Assembly: GCA_045660445.1 (NCBI GenBank)
Contig: JAZRDR010000003.1
Coordinates: forward strand, 1-64,000
Length of the DNA: 64,000 nt
DNA from: Faeciplasma sp045660445
Lineage (GTDB): Bacteria > Bacillota > Clostridia > Oscillospirales > Ruminococcaceae
Direction: 5' to 3'
The notes beneath the pieces are model-generated. The model was not told the origin of the DNA, searched no databases, and saw only the letters and a list, made by a program, of their open reading frames with translations. How positions within the stretch are numbered: the first letter of the stretch is position 1; every line of letters begins with the position of its first letter. The position numbers were made by a program, and so were the translations under genes. Positions 17,478-24,971 of this stretch are shown here, piece by piece.

Positions 17478-18044
17478 TTAATATACTTTCCCCTTAAAAT
17501 ACTTTTCCAAGGGCTTATAGATGATCATTGCAACTATTATGGTGATGGCTACTTCTGCCGCCATATACCATCCGTTATAAGCTAATGAATAAACGATGCT
17601 GCTCATACCGTATTCATTCGGCCAAAGTGCGTCCCATATCCAAGCGCCCGTTGCCACGTGACAGAGATATCTTAAAGTGAATGTTGCCGCAATTCCCACG
17701 ATCACTGCTCTTCTTGTTCTTCCAAGGAATTTCTCTGTAAGTCCCGAAAGACCGATGACGATGTATGCAATTACATAGTCAAGGAAAATAATTCCGATGG
17801 CCATTATTGCGCTTGTTGCGTATGAAACGTTGTCAAGACCCAAAACGAGCTGCAAAAGGCTGTATACCGTAGAGGAAACAAGCCCCCACTTCCAGCCGTA
17901 TCTGTGGCTTAGCAGGATGATAGGAAGCATGCTGCAGATAGTCAGTCCTCCGCCCATCGGCATATCGATCTTGAATATGCTCAAAACCGTTGCAACTGCG
18001 ATCAAAAGTGCGGTTTCAACCATTCTTTTTGTTGAAGTTTTCAT
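17478..18044 (-). CDS. thiT: ThiT/YuaJ-type thiamine ECF transporter S component
   Basis: A 188-residue protein of about six membrane segments. It matches the ThiT substrate-binding subunit of energy-coupling-factor transporters, which imports thiamine with a shared EcfAAT module that is not in this window. I start at the ATG at 18044, with AAGGAGAAC just upstream, because the longer frame would run through the riboswitch terminator. The last third contains W-I-W-D-A-L-W-P-N and N-G-x-Y-M-A-A-E, close to the thiamine-pocket region of the family. Control by a TPP riboswitch immediately upstream strongly supports the assignment. Confidence 0.92.
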   Translation of the reverse strand: MKTSTKRMVETALLIAVATVLSIFKIDMPMGGGLTICSMLPIILLSHRYGWKWGLVSSTVYSLLQLVLGLDNVSYATSAIMAIGIIFLDYVIAYIVIGLSGLTEKFLGRTRRAVIVGIAATFTLRYLCHVATGAWIWDALWPNEYGMSSIVYSLAYNGWYMAAEVAITIIVAMIIYKPLEKYFKGKVY

Positions 18045-18087
18045 TTTTGTTCTCCTTGTTTTTTTATTTTTCAATAAAACAGAAAAC

Positions 18088-18124
18088 CTAAAAAGTCCCG
18101 AAGATTTTAAACCTTCGGGACTTG
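18088..18124 (-). terminator. TPP-riboswitch expression-platform terminator
   Basis: On the minus strand AAGTCCCGAAG / CTTCGGGACTT stem followed by TTTTT, between the aptamer and the thiT ribosome site. A further hairpin (ACCTGAAA / TTTCAGGT, 18152-18164 and flanks) overlaps the aptamer's closing stem and can act as the switch. Confidence 0.85.
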
Positions 18125-18160
18125 AGTCGATAAGCATTTTCACCTGAAATGTGCACCTTT

Positions 18161-18248
18161 CAGGTCGCCCTACGTCGGCATTATCCGAATCAGGTTATGG
18201 GTCGAAGCTTGCTCCGCTTCCTCTCAGCCCGCCAAACGAGCTCCCCTG
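18161..18248 (-). ncRNA. TPP riboswitch (thi box)
   Basis: Read on the minus strand it has the conserved thi-box blocks: GGGGAGCT, GGCTGAGAGG, then ACCC and ACCTGATTCGGATAATGCC, ending CGTAGGG. A P1 stem CAGG/CCTG closes it. It sits 117 bases before thiT with a terminator between, so thiamine pyrophosphate should switch thiamine uptake off. Confidence 0.97.
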
Positions 18249-18262
18249 TTTTATTGTAGAAG

Positions 18263-18291
18263 ATGATACCATCAATCCGCGGCTTTGTCAA
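18263..18291 (-). promoter_or_regulatory. Sigma-A-type promoter for the TPP riboswitch-thiT transcript
   Basis: On the minus strand TTGACA (18291-18286), 17 bases, TATCAT (18268-18263), immediately upstream of the aptamer. Confidence 0.8.
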
Positions 18292-18298
18292 TATATTC

Positions 18299-18327
18299 TT
18301 GACACTTTTTAAGAAACAATGTATATT
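18299..18327 (+). promoter_or_regulatory. Sigma-A-type promoter for the lipid kinase gene
   Basis: TTGACA at 18299-18304, 17 bases, TATATT at 18322-18327, back to back with the thiT promoter. Confidence 0.75.
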
Positions 18328-18373
18328 TTATTTATTAAATGTTTAGAATCATTTTCTTAAGGAAGTTGCATAA

Positions 18374-19360
18374 ATGAAATATTTCTTCATCGAAAACCCC
18401 GAATCAGGCTCGAAAAAAGCGCACACTGTAATGGCTGACATTAAAAAAGCCCTTGCAGGCCGTGATGACTTTTCTTTCATCGAAACTGAATATCCCGCCC
18501 ACGCAACAGCTATTGCAAAAGAAATTGCCAAAGAATATGACGAGGATGCAACGATCATCGTTTGTGGAGGAGACGGCACTCTTTGCGAGGTTGCAAGCGG
18601 CATATACGGCACAAAAACTGCAATTGCACTTTTGCCGATGGGCTCGGGTAATGACTTTGCAAGAAAAATATACGGCGAGATGAGCGTGACCGAAATTGCC
18701 GAACGTTTCGGCTTTTTAAGCGGCAATATCAACGCTCCCATTACAGAGATCGACTGCATAAACGCAAACGGACATTGCTGCGTTAACGTTATGAGCTTGG
18801 GACTTGACACAAAGATTCTTAAGATCGCAAACAAGCTTACAACGAAATTTGCGTTTTTGGGTTCTTTTGCTTATAAAATAGCAATCGTTTTGGGCATCTT
18901 CGGCGAGCTTAACACGAAAGCTAAGTTCGAGCTTGACGTTATAAATGACGACGGAAGCACCGATACCATAACATCGGAAAAAGAATTTGCGCTTGCGGCA
19001 TTCGGAAACGGAAGCTATTACGGCGGAGGGTTCTGCCCTGCAAAAGATTCAAAGATAAACGACGGAATCATTGACATGTGCATCGCAGGAAGGCTTACAC
19101 TTTTACAAATTCCCGGCGTTATAGGAAAGTATTCAAAGGGCGTTGCACATATAACCCATCCTCACATTGCAAAGATGAAAAAAGTAACGGGCGGAAGGAT
19201 TTATTCTGTCAGCGATACTCCTCTTGACTGCAACTGCGACGGCAACCCGATCCCCTCTGAAGTGATAGATTTTAAGATCGTCAACAAAGGACTTAGACTT
19301 GCTTGCTTTGAGTGCGAGGCATTTAATGCAGCACTTTTAAAGGAAAAGGAAACAGTATAA
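18374..19360 (+). CDS. Diacylglycerol kinase-family lipid kinase (DagK/YegS-like)
   Basis: A 328-residue soluble lipid kinase. The catalytic domain has N-P-E-S-G-S near residue 8, the nucleotide-binding G-G-D-G-T-L at about 62-67 and G-S-G-N-D-F-A-R near residue 92, all hallmarks of DAGK_cat proteins. The C-terminal half has the beta-rich YegS/DagK fold with F-G-N-G-x-Y-Y-G-G-G. Such enzymes phosphorylate diacylglycerol at the membrane to return it to phospholipid synthesis. AAGGAAG precedes the ATG. Monocistronic, with its own promoter and terminator. Confidence 0.9.
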   Translation: MKYFFIENPESGSKKAHTVMADIKKALAGRDDFSFIETEYPAHATAIAKEIAKEYDEDATIIVCGGDGTLCEVASGIYGTKTAIALLPMGSGNDFARKIYGEMSVTEIAERFGFLSGNINAPITEIDCINANGHCCVNVMSLGLDTKILKIANKLTTKFAFLGSFAYKIAIVLGIFGELNTKAKFELDVINDDGSTDTITSEKEFALAAFGNGSYYGGGFCPAKDSKINDGIIDMCIAGRLTLLQIPGVIGKYSKGVAHITHPHIAKMKKVTGGRIYSVSDTPLDCNCDGNPIPSEVIDFKIVNKGLRLACFECEAFNAALLKEKETV

Positions 19361-19365
19361 CATTT

Positions 19366-19396
19366 AAGCACCCGTTTGGGTGCTTTTGTTTTTATA
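19366..19396 (+). terminator. Intrinsic terminator
   Basis: AAGCACCC / GGGTGCTT stem with a short loop and T-rich tail after the lipid kinase. Confidence 0.8.
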
Positions 19397-19398
19397 GG

Positions 19399-19480
19399 TG
19401 GCGAGGCTGTCGATAGGCGAAGCCGAACGAGCCGCAACGAAGTTGAGGCGTGTGAGGAACGGCAATCGGCGCCGAGCGTG
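19399..19480. repeat. GC-rich intergenic element A
   Basis: An 80-base GC-rich, non-coding stretch built from GCGAGG/GCGAAG/CCGAGC-like words (ends GGCGCCGAGCGTGC), unlike the surrounding AT-rich spacer. The word CCGAGC recurs in similar elements at 21545, 39628, 46994, 47820 and 57287. Confidence 0.5.
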
Positions 19481-19481
19481 C

Positions 19482-19517
19482 AAAAAAATCACAGCCCGAC
19501 AAGCGAACTGTGATTTT
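19482..19517 (-). terminator. Intrinsic terminator of the NlpC/P60-like gene
   Basis: AAAATCACAG / CTGTGATTTT stem followed by TTTTTTT on the minus strand, about 65 bases after the NlpC/P60-like stop. Confidence 0.8.
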
Positions 19518-19582
19518 GGGGCTAACCGATATATTTTTGAAGGAGGAAAAAATAGGAGTTTAGCCTTAATATTTTTTCGGAG

Positions 19583-20305
19583 TCACTCACCCGTCTGCGA
19601 GGTTACTCGCAGTCCCGTCACGAAATGAGTAGTCCAGTAATTTGTGGTTATGTTTGCTGTTTTAACGAAATCGTCGGGTACGGGCGAATAGATTATCAAT
19701 CCGCCGCCGACATATACACCGCAGAACTTAGCGTCGCCGCCGACCTCGTTCGAGAAATAAACGATATCGCCGGGTTTCAGCTCTTCATAGGTTACCCAAG
19801 CTCCGCTCTCAAGCTGGTCCTTAAGGCTTCGTGGGAACTCAATGCCTGCCTGATTCACACAGTAGTATGTAAATCCCGAGGTATCAAAGCCCTCGTCCGG
19901 GCTGTCACCGCCCTGTTTGAACGGCACTCCAAGCTGTTCGGTGGCGACACTGACTATAAGTTCTGACTTATCTTCATTATATGCTATATCCTGCTTGTCT
20001 GTTTCGTTGTTCGTTTCATTTTCTTTTGGTTCCTGGGGCTGTGTTTCGTCAGCCTTAGGTGTTTCCAAGCCTTCAATATTCGAGGTGCTCTCGATCGGAA
20101 GCTCGGACTGACTGTCATCTTCAGGTTGTGGGTCTAACTCTAAGGGGAAATCCTGCGTGCTCTCAAACGGATTTTCCCAAGGCATTACCTTGTCCCAGGA
20201 TTTAACGATGAACGCTCCGCCGATAAACACCGCAACTGCAACTGCTGCAACAATCACGTGAGTGATCGCTTCAAGCATTATCTTTCTGCTGTTTGGCTTT
20301 TTCAC
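19583..20305 (-). CDS. Membrane-anchored NlpC/P60-fold protein lacking catalytic residues
   Basis: A 240-residue protein: short cytoplasmic tail, one membrane segment (residues 14-35), an acidic Glu/Pro/Thr-rich linker (about 45-112) and an extracellular NlpC/P60 domain (about 115-240). The fold is clear from A-x-x-Q-L-G-V-P-F, P-G-D-I-V-Y-F and G-V-Y-V-G-G-G. The catalytic D-C-S-G-F motif reads D-T-S-G-F (Thr142), the H-V-G-I-Y histidine is Phe194 and the third polar residue is Tyr206. It therefore should not cleave peptidoglycan; a wall-binding or regulatory role is more likely. The start has weak ribosome-site support. Confidence 0.8.
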   Translation of the reverse strand: MKKPNSRKIMLEAITHVIVAAVAVAVFIGGAFIVKSWDKVMPWENPFESTQDFPLELDPQPEDDSQSELPIESTSNIEGLETPKADETQPQEPKENETNNETDKQDIAYNEDKSELIVSVATEQLGVPFKQGGDSPDEGFDTSGFTYYCVNQAGIEFPRSLKDQLESGAWVTYEELKPGDIVYFSNEVGGDAKFCGVYVGGGLIIYSPVPDDFVKTANITTNYWTTHFVTGLRVTSQTGE

Positions 20306-20356
20306 TTCAAGTCACCCGCTTTCTTAAGATTCAGTTTACAATTATATTTTAACACA

Positions 20357-20388
20357 AAACGGCGCTGTTTCAAGAACAACGCCGTTAC
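20357..20388 (-). terminator. Intrinsic terminator of the FkbM methyltransferase gene
   Basis: AACGGCG / CGCCGTT stem (with TGTT/AACA inner pairs) followed by TTTTGTGTT on the minus strand, about 60 bases beyond the stop. Confidence 0.65.
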
Positions 20389-20450
20389 AAATGGTTTCGA
20401 TTTATTTACAACTGCCCCAAAAGTTATTACACAAAGATTACAAACGGTTA

Positions 20451-21518
20451 CTATTTTGCATATAGATTGGTATCCCACGCAGGATAATAAGGAAAATGCC
20501 TGATATAGAGCTTATATTCGGGGCATAATGAGTGTATGAAAAGAGGAAGCTCAAATATATCTCCCACGCGGTGATATAGCGCAACGTTAAGCTTGGGCTT
20601 AAACGCTTTGATCGATTTTTGCGATCCCGTGAGAGCATTAAGCTCTGCCCCCTCGACATCATATTTAATATATGTGCATTTCGCTCCCGAGAGCATGGTG
20701 TCAACGCTTATAGCTTTGGTTTCGATGCCCTGAGCTGCAAGGTGGGGCATTCTTCCCCCGCCTTTTGAAAAGATAAGGGTGGTGTCGCTGTCCCAAGCCG
20801 CCGCGTTAACAAGGGTTATATCGCTTAAGTCAGCGGTGTTTTCAGAAAGCTTTCTGAAGTTGCGCTTGTTAGGCTCGCAGGCATAGATGTGGGTATACTT
20901 ACTGTCGGTATGACTTAAAAACTCGGCAACCGTGTCGCCCGTGTATGCTCCAAGATCGACAAAGATCTCGTCATCCTGCGGCTTGATTATGTTTTTATAG
21001 GCTTCTTCAGAAGGGGTTGCAACTGCTTTAAGACACTTTATATCCCCCGTTATTTTAAATTCGATAACACCCTTAAAGCACTCGCGAGAGGTATCATCTG
21101 CCAAAAGAGAATAAACCTTTTCGATTTCGCTCCAGTGTGCAAGCATATAATCCTTGGTGAACAGCCCCTCGCCGATAACAGGCATATCGGGAACGATAAG
21201 CTGGTGTTTTTGGGCAATGCTTTCGATCTTTTCGATAAGTTCAGTGTATCCCGCGCCAAAGGCAAGGACGATTATGAAGTCGTCGACAGCGGATTCGATC
21301 TCGCCAAGCTTGTGGATCCTATGTCCGCAAAAGACCTTGTCGCGAACAAACTCGTCGCTTGCGAAAATTCCTGCACAAGGGATATTATATTCCTCGAAAA
21401 TCTTCAAAACCTTTAAGCAGCCGTCGCCCATTCCGTAAATAAAGATAGGCATGTCGGTTGTTTGCAGGCGGGTTATATATGAAACGAGGTTTTGGAAATA
21501 GCTTCTGTCAAGTGGCAT
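20451..21518 (-). CDS. FkbM family methyltransferase
   Basis: A 355-residue protein. The N-terminal third (I-F-I-Y-G-M-G-D-G, residues about 20-115) is a Rossmann-like nucleotide/sugar-sensor module as found in front of many glycan-modifying enzymes. From about residue 150 it is an FkbM S-adenosylmethionine-dependent methyltransferase: V-D-L-G-A-Y-T-G-D-T is motif I and K-Y-D-V-E-G-A-E is the FkbM signature near residue 285. The likely substrate is a sugar hydroxyl in a surface polysaccharide. AAGGAG nine bases before the ATG at 21518 fixes the start; the longer frame reads through GC-rich element B. Confidence 0.88.
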   Translation of the reverse strand: MPLDRSYFQNLVSYITRLQTTDMPIFIYGMGDGCLKVLKIFEEYNIPCAGIFASDEFVRDKVFCGHRIHKLGEIESAVDDFIIVLAFGAGYTELIEKIESIAQKHQLIVPDMPVIGEGLFTKDYMLAHWSEIEKVYSLLADDTSRECFKGVIEFKITGDIKCLKAVATPSEEAYKNIIKPQDDEIFVDLGAYTGDTVAEFLSHTDSKYTHIYACEPNKRNFRKLSENTADLSDITLVNAAAWDSDTTLIFSKGGGRMPHLAAQGIETKAISVDTMLSGAKCTYIKYDVEGAELNALTGSQKSIKAFKPKLNVALYHRVGDIFELPLFIHSLCPEYKLYIRHFPYYPAWDTNLYAK

Positions 21519-21544
21519 GTTATTCTCCTTTTCTGAGAGGATAG

Positions 21545-21625
21545 CGGTTAAGGCGAGGCGTGCCGAGCGCCGCACAAGCGAAGCTTGGGCGAGTGCGAAG
21601 GCGTGCCGAGCCGTGAAAGCAGGTC
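21545..21625. repeat. GC-rich intergenic element B
   Basis: GC-rich non-coding stretch between divergent genes. A 13-base word, AGGCGTGCCGAGC, occurs twice (21556-21568 and 21599-21611). It lies in the 5' leader region of the FkbM gene and upstream of the coaX promoter. Confidence 0.55.
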
Positions 21626-21668
21626 TAAGGTTTATTATACTAAAACAAAGCGATATGTGCAAGCCCAC

Positions 21669-21697
21669 TTGACTTGGGCGCAAAAAAGCCGTAAAAT
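21669..21697 (+). promoter_or_regulatory. Sigma-A-type promoter for coaX
   Basis: TTGACT at 21669-21674, 17 bases, TAAAAT at 21692-21697, about 40 bases before the coaX start. Confidence 0.75.
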
Positions 21698-21734
21698 CAA
21701 CTTAACAACTGATTTATATAAAGGAGCGAATAAA

Positions 21735-22505
21735 ATGGTATTTACTATCGACGTTGGCAACACCAACATTGTTTTGGGTGCATTTAAAGACGACGAGCTT
21801 AAATTCACTTCCCGCATTGCAACAAATTCATATTATACCGAGGATCAATATGCAATAACGATCTCGGACATCATCCATCTTTATGGTTACGAGCCGAAGG
21901 CTTTTTCGGGGGCTATCATTTCAAGCGTTGTGCCCTCTGTGATTCCCGTTTTAAGAAACGCAGTTAAAAAGCTTATGGGCATTCACCCGCTTGTTGTTGG
22001 CCCCGGAATTAAAACAGGGCTTAACATCCGCCTTGAAAACCCCGCAATTCTGGGTGCAGACCTTGTTTGCGGAGCTGTGGGAGCTTTAGCGAAATATAAA
22101 GCTCCGCTTATAATTTTTGATTTCGGAACTGCAACCACAATTTCCGCGATCGACAAAAACGGAAGCTTTTTGGGCGGCTCCATCATCCCCGGTGTTAAAG
22201 TATCGCTTGACGCTTTAAGTTCATCTGCTGCACTTTTGCAGGATATCAGCGCAGATTCGGGCACACCCGACGTTATCGGAACAAATACCCCCGATTCGAT
22301 GCGTTCGGGAATCATCCTTGGCAACGCCTCGATGGTTGACGGAATGATCGAGCGTTACCGTGAAAAGCTTGGCGAGGATGCCGCAGTTGTCGCAACGGGC
22401 GGACTTGCAGGCACGATCATAAAGCATTGCAAGACCGAGGGCGTCATTTTGGACGACGATCTTTTGCTCGACGGACTTTATACCATCTACAAAAAGAACA
22501 GATAA
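21735..22505 (+). CDS. coaX: Type III pantothenate kinase
   Basis: A 256-residue enzyme that phosphorylates pantothenate in the first step of coenzyme A synthesis. The N-terminus I-D-V-G-N-T-N is the phosphate-1 motif of CoaX in the ASKHA fold. G-A-D-L-V-C-G-A-V (about 110-118) and F-D-F-G-T-A-T-T (about 131-138) carry the catalytic and metal-binding acidic residues, and V-A-T-G-G-L-A near residue 222 is the adenosine motif. AAGGAGCG precedes the ATG at 21735; upstream frame is the GC-rich element. A second CoA gene, coaD, is at 42.3 kb. Confidence 0.95.
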   Translation: MVFTIDVGNTNIVLGAFKDDELKFTSRIATNSYYTEDQYAITISDIIHLYGYEPKAFSGAIISSVVPSVIPVLRNAVKKLMGIHPLVVGPGIKTGLNIRLENPAILGADLVCGAVGALAKYKAPLIIFDFGTATTISAIDKNGSFLGGSIIPGVKVSLDALSSSAALLQDISADSGTPDVIGTNTPDSMRSGIILGNASMVDGMIERYREKLGEDAAVVATGGLAGTIIKHCKTEGVILDDDLLLDGLYTIYKKNR

Positions 22506-22506
22506 A

Positions 22507-22540
22507 ACAAAAGGAGGCTATTTAAGCCTCCTTTTATTTT
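22507..22540. terminator. Bidirectional intrinsic terminator
   Basis: AAAAGGAGGCT / AGCCTCCTTTT stem with T-rich flanks; ends coaX and the convergent lipoprotein gene, whose stop lies inside it. Confidence 0.88.
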
Positions 22541-22856
22541 ATCTTGCAGGTGATGCATTGCCCGAGTTGCCGTTCGAGTTGTTGCCGCCATTGTTACCGT
22601 TGCCGTTACCCATGCCCATGTCCTCACCAACGTCGCTTATGCCGTTCTGGATATCGTCCTCTAAATTATCAAGGTCGCTTTCCAAGGTGTTGGTACGCTC
22701 TGTAGTCGTTGTAACGGGAGGTTCCTGTTTTGTGGTTGCAATGGAATTAGAGGTTCCGGGAGTTGTAACGTTATTGCTATTATCATTTCTATCGCCGCAG
22801 CCCGCCAAAGCGCTCATGCAGGCAACAGACAGCAAAATCAACAAAATTCTCTTCAT
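22539..22856 (-). CDS. Small low-complexity lipoprotein
   Basis: A 105-residue protein with a lipoprotein signal peptide: basic start, hydrophobic core and lipobox L-A-G-C at residues 17-20. The mature part has no recognised domain: a Thr/Ser-rich stretch, an acidic helix (residues about 57-80) and a Gly/Asn-rich tail. It is anchored to the outside of the membrane. AAAGGAAAGC precedes the ATG. Function unknown. Confidence 0.75.
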   Translation of the reverse strand: MKRILLILLSVACMSALAGCGDRNDNSNNVTTPGTSNSIATTKQEPPVTTTTERTNTLESDLDNLEDDIQNGISDVGEDMGMGNGNGNNGGNNSNGNSGNASPAR

Positions 22857-22943
22857 TTTGCTTTCCTTTCAAAATTCAAATTTATTTTAGTGAGTTTTGT
22901 TCTCGAACTTATTATTTCTTTCAAGCTTGGTTATATACAAAAA

Positions 22944-22976
22944 AGCGACAGGATAATCCTGCCGCTTAATTTTCCA
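22944..22976 (-). terminator. Intrinsic terminator of the murI-DUF1934 operon
   Basis: AAGCGGCAGGAT / ATCCTGTCGCTT stem followed by TTTTTTG on the minus strand, immediately after the DUF1934 stop. Confidence 0.85.
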
Positions 22977-22977
22977 G

Positions 22978-23391
22978 TTATCTCGGCTTAACGTCAACAG
23001 TCAGCTCGTAATTTCCGACCAAGACAGAGTTCATGTCCATAACATAGCCGGCTTCTGCCTTGCCTCCAAAGATACTTAAGTTATTTTTAACGTATTTCGC
23101 CTGAACTCCCACGATAAGCTCGCCGTAAGGCGTGCCGTAATGGCAGAAGTTCTTTTTGTCAAGCTCGATTATAAGCTCGCCCTCGACACTTCCGGTGCGC
23201 AAAAGCTCGAATTTATTTTCGCTTATTTTTAAAAGCGTGTTCGCTCCTTCATAGCCAGTAGCGTCAGATTCAACATATCTAAGCTCATATCCGTCGGTTA
23301 TAGCTTCAAGTGTGCCTTCGGTGATGATCTCGGTCTCGTTTACCTCGTCATCAATTCGCTGAAGGCTTTTTACAGTTATCATAACGTCCAA
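22978..23391 (-). CDS. DUF1934 (YwiB-like) beta-barrel protein
   Basis: A 137-residue protein that fits the DUF1934/YwiB family: V-x-S-x-Q near the front, the E-G-T-L-E-A-I-T-D-G-Y-E-L-R-Y-x-E-S block and the C-terminal G-N-Y-E-L-T-V-D-V. These are small calycin-like beta barrels of unknown ligand. I use the TTG at 23391 because GGAG lies nine bases upstream; the ATG three codons later is too far. It follows murI by 18 bases and is certainly cotranscribed. Confidence 0.82.
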   Translation of the reverse strand: MDVMITVKSLQRIDDEVNETEIITEGTLEAITDGYELRYVESDATGYEGANTLLKISENKFELLRTGSVEGELIIELDKKNFCHYGTPYGELIVGVQAKYVKNNLSIFGGKAEAGYVMDMNSVLVGNYELTVDVKPR

Positions 23392-23409
23392 TTCAGTTCA
23401 CTCCAAAAT

Positions 23410-24222
23410 TTAATCCAAGCTGCAAGACTTTATCGTTATACCGTCAAGTCCTGATAAAAAATGCTGTGCGTTTTCTTCAAAAAGCTCGGCACTGTCGGTG
23501 CAATAAAGTTCTATCTTGCCCTTTTCGGTTCTGTCAGAAAGAAGATCTTTTTCCTTTAACACCTGCATTGCAAACTTTCCTGCTTCGCCGCCCGAGGATA
23601 TAAGTGAAACACCTTCGCCCATAATATCGGAAATTATATCTGTAAGCAAGGGATAGTGTGTGCAGCCCAAAATAAGCGTGTCCACACCGGCCTCTTTAAG
23701 AGGCAAAAGATATTCACGAGCTATCTGCACGGCAGGTGCGCAATCACGTTCGATGTATCCGTTTTCGACAAGCGGGACAAACATCGGGCAGGCTTTGGAA
23801 TAAACCTCACACTCAGGTAGTCTTTCTTTAATAAGACGCTCATAGCTTTTACTTCTAATGGTTGCCGACGTTCCAATAACGCCGATCTTTTTATTTTTTG
23901 TGGCTTTGCAGGCAGCCTGAACCGTGGGAGTGATAACTCCTGTATAAAGTCCGTCGCAGAAATCATTGTCGTCGGCCAAAACCGAGGAAACTGTTCCGCA
24001 AGCGGCGATATACATTTTAACGTTGTGGCTTTTAAGGAACTTAACGTCCTGCGAAGCATATTTATATATAGTTTCACGGCTTTTCGAGCCATAAGGAACT
24101 CTTGCCGTGTCGCCAAGATAAACGATATTTTCGTTGGGCAAAAGACGCGCCAGCTCTTTCACGGCTGTAAGTCCGCCGATTCCCGAATCGAAAACTCCGA
24201 TGGCGCTGTTTCTGTCAGTCAT
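23410..24222 (-). CDS. murI: Glutamate racemase
   Basis: A 270-residue enzyme that converts L- to D-glutamate for peptidoglycan. F-D-S-G-I-G-G-L-T (residues 8-16) is the family signature. The two catalytic cysteines lie in A-A-C-G-T-V-S-S near residue 72 (usual form A-C-N-T) and in L-G-C-T-H-Y-P-L near residue 185. GGAG seven bases before the ATG at 24222 picks this start over an upstream one. It heads a two-gene unit with the DUF1934 gene. Confidence 0.95.
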   Translation of the reverse strand: MTDRNSAIGVFDSGIGGLTAVKELARLLPNENIVYLGDTARVPYGSKSRETIYKYASQDVKFLKSHNVKMYIAACGTVSSVLADDNDFCDGLYTGVITPTVQAACKATKNKKIGVIGTSATIRSKSYERLIKERLPECEVYSKACPMFVPLVENGYIERDCAPAVQIAREYLLPLKEAGVDTLILGCTHYPLLTDIISDIMGEGVSLISSGGEAGKFAMQVLKEKDLLSDRTEKGKIELYCTDSAELFEENAQHFLSGLDGITIKSCSLD

Positions 24223-24266
24223 TTCGCTTCTCCGTTTCATTGTTTTTCGGTTTATGTATATGTTTT

Positions 24267-24752
24267 TCAGTCGTCCAAAATACTCTTTGTGGGTCTGTTA
24301 TCGAATTCGTTTCTTACTTCGATGCGTTTAAGAGTGTTTTGCCATATCTTCATCATTGCAAAGATAAGACTTATAAATGCAAATATGAAAATGGGAAGAT
24401 ATCTAAGCTCGAACGAAGGCTTGAAAACAACACCCGTCTTTTCGGCAACGTCCATCATTTCGTTTACAGCCATTAAATATGGAATAAGTCCTGCGGCACA
24501 AAAACCGAACTGAAGTATATACTTTCTAAAATAGCAAAGAATAAGTGATAAAAGGAACAAAAGCGAGCCGAGCAAAAACTCTGTCGCAAGGTGAGAGTTT
24601 GCAGGATCGAATGCGTAAAAATTAATTATCGTAACACCGCTCCAGAAAAAGCCTGACCACGCAAATAAGATCAACATTGCGGATTTTGCAACAAGCATGA
24701 TTATAGGCTCTTTATCGTTAAGATTTGTTTGCTTTGTAACGCCCTTTGACAT
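24267..24752 (-). CDS. Multi-spanning membrane protein of unknown function
   Basis: A 161-residue protein with four hydrophobic segments (about 20-42, 52-72, 76-92, 115-137) and charged ends. I recognise no family. AGAGGA precedes the ATG at 24752; the longer frame would pass through the promoter's start region. It may lead into murI, 45 bases downstream, with no terminator between. Confidence 0.65.
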   Translation of the reverse strand: MSKGVTKQTNLNDKEPIIMLVAKSAMLILFAWSGFFWSGVTIINFYAFDPANSHLATEFLLGSLLFLLSLILCYFRKYILQFGFCAAGLIPYLMAVNEMMDVAEKTGVVFKPSFELRYLPIFIFAFISLIFAMMKIWQNTLKRIEVRNEFDNRPTKSILDD

Positions 24753-24798
24753 TTCTTTTGTCCTCTCATTTTTCGAAAAGAATATAATATACATATAA

Positions 24799-24828
24799 AT
24801 TATATCACAACTGTGTGCAAACATTCAA
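24799..24828 (-). promoter_or_regulatory. Sigma-A-type promoter for the membrane protein-murI unit
   Basis: On the minus strand TTGAAT (24828-24823), 18 bases, TATAAT (24804-24799). Confidence 0.7.
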
Positions 24829-24971
24829 GTCCATTTTATAGCTATTAAGCATTTATCCTGCAAAAATGACAATGAAAATAATGCTTGCGTATACGTGCGG
24901 TTATTTTATGCCGCGCGGTTAAAAATATCAGAGTAAAATCAAAAAGCACGCGAAAAACAAACGGAGGAAGA

